A DNA stretch of 64,000 bases from Siphonodentalium dalli. Its lineage: Eukaryota; Mollusca; Scaphopoda; Gadilida; Siphonodentaliidae. The notes beneath the pieces were generated by a model. That model did not search any database. It saw only the letters and a program-made list of their open reading frames with translations, and was not told where the DNA came from. Location: NCBI GenBank assembly GCA_032622095.1, contig CP136061.1:46571797-46635796 (forward strand). The letters run 5' to 3'. The position numbers and the translations under genes were made by a program. This document shows, in pieces, positions 35,257-64,000 of the stretch (its first letter is position 1; each line of letters begins with the position of its first letter).

Positions 35257-35643
35257 ATCAACGTGTGCTTCTATTTTTTGTCCCAGACACCCACGATTAT
35301 TGTGGTGAAACAGCAGTATATTTGTACTATTTAAAGATGGTCTATCTCTTCCGGACCACAATTACAACAACATCATTTTATAAATCCCGACCTTAATACT
35401 ACTAATAGCTATTTTGTGAATAAAAACAGATACAACTGAAGATTTGGTGCATTATTTGTCGTTATTTTGATTGCATGATTGTGGTTAAAACTAGAATCGA
35501 AATTCAATTTGCCATGAGTGAGGGTACTAACAAGAGAGAGTTCTCCTCCTTGGCAAACTGAACGTTTTCATGTGGATTTATATGTTATAAAAATAACCCC
35601 TATAACTGACCCATGTGATAAGAAATGTTAAATAAAATTTATA

Positions 35644-36043
35644 TTAACCCTTTACCCAACAAAACGGCCAAAACCGGCCAAATAAAGCTTCAACAGCCTA
35701 AAATATCTTCGGTCTGTCCCAATAGAACCATACAAATATGGATATCATTGGAACCGGCTCCTTGACCACATTGTGATAGTTACAGTTATGCCCTGTGCCA
35801 ATGCATTCTCTTATATATGCGAGTCGACCATAGGTCGCCTCGCATATATAAGAGAATGCATTGGCCTAAAAAAAATCTTTTTTTAACACTTTTTACCATT
35901 TTTTCTTACATTCTTTAACAATTTTATAATTTTTAATGTGTTAAGCCAATGCATTCTCTTATATATGCGAGGCGACCTATGGTCGACTCGCATATATAAG
36001 AGAATGCATTGGCACAGGGCCCTTCTGTTGGGTAAATGGTTAA
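35644..36043. mobile_element. piggyBac-like MITE downstream of PSMA5
   Basis: TTAA at 35644-35647 and 36040-36043, with termini CCCTTTACCCAACA / TGTTGGGTAAATGG. Two highly symmetrical hairpins (about 35796-35866 and 35943-36017) use the 'GCATTCTCTTATATATGCGA' arm. It ends 255 bp beyond the PSMA5 stop. On the PSMA5 strand it offers ATTAAA near 35937 as a possible polyadenylation signal. Confidence 0.8.
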
Positions 36044-36298
36044 TTGATAGAAACTTTTCTGGACAAGTGACCTTGATTAATATCTATTATTATATAAAAC
36101 TTGATGGAAGATATAGACCGTCTTTAAACATGCAGGAAACTACTTAGATCTCTCCAATGATATAGGAGAGCGAAAAATTAGCTGCATATAATTATATGGT
36201 GGGGTCTCCTGTGGTAAAGATGAGAGCTACTGCGACAAAATCAGTCGATAAATAAATATCTCAACAGCATATAGATATGAATCATGCGGCCACCTCAG

Positions 36299-64000
<27,702 letters not shown>

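Overview
The window is metazoan nuclear DNA: intron-rich, AT-rich and packed with short DNA transposons. The repeat content (many TTAA-flanked and TA-flanked MITEs, Helitrons, degraded LINEs, monomers carrying 'CCATAACTC' and 'AAGATGGC') suggests a marine invertebrate, perhaps a mollusc or another lophotrochozoan. The phylum is an inference that cannot be settled from the sequence alone.

Two protein-coding genes can be read with confidence, and they converge. A small caveolin gene (129 aa, two coding exons, + strand) lies at 27346-30262. The proteasome subunit alpha type-5 gene (PSMA5, 241 aa, eight coding exons, - strand) lies at 36299-62335. Its 726 coding bases are spread over 26 kb, and every exon junction keeps GT/AG and the reading frame. 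Both genes appear to have a 5' non-coding exon, because an acceptor site lies just before each ATG.

Layout. 1-25 kb: no recognised gene; foldback elements, a Helitron, a LINE 3' end, two nested copies of a 1.4-kb repeat (one interrupted by a 1.8-kb element with terminal direct repeats), and a cluster of poly-G/poly-C repeats (8.6-22 kb). 25-30.6 kb: caveolin, with several TTAA-flanked MITEs. 30.6-36 kb: intergenic repeats. 36-62.3 kb: PSMA5, whose introns hold a SINE, MITEs, a head-to-tail Helitron pair, a LINE pseudogene, a 2.3-kb foldback, a 1.6-kb TTAA-flanked element and a minisatellite. 62.3-64 kb: upstream of PSMA5.

The most striking structure is the minisatellite in PSMA5 intron 2 (52501-53781). 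About 34 copies of a ~38-bp unit are duplications of the exon-3 splice acceptor plus the first ~15 exon bases, so the real acceptor is preceded by roughly 29 look-alike sites. Using the nearest kind of decoy would give an immediate in-frame stop. Exon 6 of the same gene sits between two inverted ~450-bp repeats. Other notable structures are a Helitron concatemer joined without a spacer base, a hairpin cassette shared by TTAA elements with different ends, and three near-perfect palindromes with very short loops.
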